Virus record (IMG/VR): IMGVR_UViG_3300049216_000607
Location: 1 to 32,723 of that record
Length of the DNA stretch: 32,723 nt
Reading direction: 5' to 3' (one strand)
Source: a virus
The position numbers and the translations under genes were made by a program. Positions 31,053-32,723 of the stretch are shown in pieces. Numbering within the stretch: position 1 is the stretch's first letter; every line of letters begins with the position of its first letter. The notes under the pieces are model-generated. The model was not told the origin of the DNA, made no database searches, and saw only the letters and a program-made list of their open reading frames with translations.

Positions 31053-32723
31053 ATGGGATTGAGCTGGCGCGGTGCCTGGACGAACACGAACACGTATCAA
31101 GTGGGAGACGTCGTCTCCTACGATGGGTCGGGCTACGTAGCGACAGACATCAACACGTATGTTGTGCCGGGGAGTAATCCCGCCGCGTGGGGACTGCTCG
31201 TCCAGGGTGGCGAAGGAACGCCGGGTCCGGCTGGCGCGACCGGCGCAACCGGCCAAGGTTTTACGTGGCGCAACAGCTACAGTCCCACGGTGACTTACAA
31301 CGCATACGACGTTGTGACGTTCGGTACATCTAGCTATATCTGCATAGCCGATGGTGTGACTGGCCTTGAACCGGACACGAACCCATCTGAATGGAACGTG
31401 CTGGTCGTCGCGGCTCAAGGGGCGCAAGGTGTCCAGGGAGTGCCGGGGCCTGAGGGGCCGCAAGGCGCATCTGGCATTGTGGGCATCCCGATCTATCCGA
31501 CCGCTGCCGCAGGTGCAGCAGCCGGTACTGGTGCTGCGGTCGGAGGCTATTACCTAGTTCCATCGTCAACACCTGGCCAAGCCTTCGACATCTACCAGAA
31601 TGTGGCGAATGCTCCCGTGTTGTATGGTGAGCTTGCATCACAGAATGTTCTCGAAAAAGCAGATGGTCTGTATGTCATCGACGGTGCTGGATGGTATGTG
31701 AAGCTGTTTGATTACGCCACCGGTACGTTCACGCCGATTGAGGGCCGCATCGAAAATCTGGAGTCTGAAGTTGCCTCTCTGAACGCAACCGGCGTTAAAC
31801 CCGATGGTTTGCCCGACTTGTTTCTTGAGGACTCAGTAGGGTTTCAAGTTGGCATTTTGCAGAATGGCAAGTCTCCGCTGTTTGATCCCATGTACTTGCT
31901 CCCCGCAACCATCGCTCGATTGAATGCAACCTGCGTCAGCTACAGCGATGGTGTTCGTGGCAGCTATAACCCTGACCTAACGACAATCGTCAGTCAGCTC
32001 GTCACGATGTTTAGCTATGGACAATCTTTGAGCACCGGCTATCAAACGGTAGTGGCGCGTTCCATCACGTCAATGTTCGGGAACCTGATGCTCGGCGACC
32101 GACCGGCCTTTGATGGCAACAATGGATCACCGCTCAACAACGCAAACCTTAACCCACTGATCGAAGTGTCGACTAACATCACTGGTGAGACGGGCTGTGC
32201 AGGTATTTGCAATTTTGCCAAGCTGCTCTTAAACGTTTACGAACGCAAGACGAACGACACGAGTTTTGCATTTATCTCCAATGCACTAGGACAACCTGGC
32301 TTTGGTCTAGGTGGTCTACTGCCGTCTAGTGCCACGGCCACAAATACTCCTGGCCCAGGTGGAGTCGCGTCGAATGTTTGGAACCGTGTGCTTGTAGCCT
32401 GTGCCGATACGATGGCAGCGGCTGCTGGTCGCACTGTGCAAGCCGGTGGCACGTTCTATCTGCAAGGCGAAGCGGATGTAGGCGTCGATAACACTGCATG
32501 GATCGCAAACATGCTGACCCTTCGCGCCGCCTTTGATGCTGAGTACGCATCAGCCTTTGGTCAGACATCGCAAGCAGGGTTTTACACGTACCAGACACAG
32601 GACGGATCGCTAGCGCCAGCCGGTAAGAGCATCGCTGACGCTCAGTGGATGCTCGCGACGACACAGCCAAACTGGTATTTGTACTCGCCTCACTACCACA
32701 TGCCGAGCTTCGGTCTGCATCTC
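31053..32723 (+). CDS. Tail fibre with carbohydrate-binding repeats and SGNH esterase domain (partial)
   Basis: 557 codons, open at the window end. GAGGAG lies nine bases before ATG 31053. Domains in order: a chitin-binding type 5/12-like repeat (WRGAWTNTNTYQVGDVV, about 5-50), collagen-like Gly-X-Y (GTPGPAGATGATGQG, to about 69), a second repeat (WRNSYSPTVTYNAYDVV), collagen-like GVQGVPGPEGPQGASG (to about 142), an Ala/Gly stretch, a short coiled coil (IEGRIENLESEVASLN, about 228-243) and a domain with FSYGQSLSTG (Ser325 region) and YLQGEADVG (about 471-479), the block I and III motifs of SGNH/sialate-O-acetylesterase enzymes. It probably binds and deacetylates host surface glycans. The catalytic His should follow beyond the window. 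Confidence 0.78.
   Translation, partial: MGLSWRGAWTNTNTYQVGDVVSYDGSGYVATDINTYVVPGSNPAAWGLLVQGGEGTPGPAGATGATGQGFTWRNSYSPTVTYNAYDVVTFGTSSYICIADGVTGLEPDTNPSEWNVLVVAAQGAQGVQGVPGPEGPQGASGIVGIPIYPTAAAGAAAGTGAAVGGYYLVPSSTPGQAFDIYQNVANAPVLYGELASQNVLEKADGLYVIDGAGWYVKLFDYATGTFTPIEGRIENLESEVASLNATGVKPDGLPDLFLEDSVGFQVGILQNGKSPLFDPMYLLPATIARLNATCVSYSDGVRGSYNPDLTTIVSQLVTMFSYGQSLSTGYQTVVARSITSMFGNLMLGDRPAFDGNNGSPLNNANLNPLIEVSTNITGETGCAGICNFAKLLLNVYERKTNDTSFAFISNALGQPGFGLGGLLPSSATATNTPGPGGVASNVWNRVLVACADTMAAAAGRTVQAGGTFYLQGEADVGVDNTAWIANMLTLRAAFDAEYASAFGQTSQAGFYTYQTQDGSLAPAGKSIADAQWMLATTQPNWYLYSPHYHMPSFGLHL

Overview
The window is most of a temperate siphophage (or prophage) genome with a moderately high GC content, from a Gram-negative-type bacterial host. 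The host cannot be named from these bases; Acidobacteriota or Proteobacteria both fit. Gene density, ATGA/TAATG/GTGA overlaps and a complete HK97-type head plus long-tail module identify the phage. No tRNA, rRNA, IS element or CRISPR array was seen.

Layout. (1) 1-1873: three rightward genes (DUF3293 protein, metallophosphoesterase, unknown) and one leftward small membrane-anchored protein, either flanking host DNA or phage accessory genes. (2) 1927-6031: a leftward integration/replication arm made of a tyrosine integrase and xis-like HTH protein, a terminator, then an AlpA-like regulator, a DUF1376 replication protein and a DnaB helicase. Four of its five genes are broken by five separate lesions. 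(3) 6032-6387: divergent control region with inverted repeats. (4) 6388-9980: small rightward early genes, including a second, intact DUF1376-type gene, followed by a strong terminator and a low-complexity repeat block at 8950-9224. (5) 9983-13167: packaging and accessory cassette with an HNH nuclease fused to a P-loop kinase, small terminase, an Ala-rich protein, an orphan DNA methyltransferase and an antisense two-TM membrane protein. (6) 13370-21165: capsid, large terminase, a small HTH protein, portal, ClpP-like protease and connectors. The capsid gene sits upstream of the large terminase, an unusual order. (7) 21165-32723: a GT2 glycosyltransferase, tail tube, tail chaperones with a canonical CCCAAAC -1 frameshift site, tape measure, a GTA-like tail-tip set (DUF2460, DUF2163, NlpC/P60, 1016-aa hub protein), a small protein and a carbohydrate-binding/collagen-like/SGNH-esterase tail fibre cut off by the window end.

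How it works together. The right 20 kb encodes an apparently intact particle-building pathway: HNH/TerS/TerL package DNA through the portal into a protease-matured HK97 capsid, connectors and terminator join a flexible tail, and the fibre and peptidase handle the envelope. The left arm looks inactive, so the element may be a defective or domesticated prophage, a composite of two elements, or (less likely, since lesions cluster) an assembly with local errors. No CI-type repressor, holin or endolysin was recognised. Several start sites are covered by hairpins, suggesting translational control.
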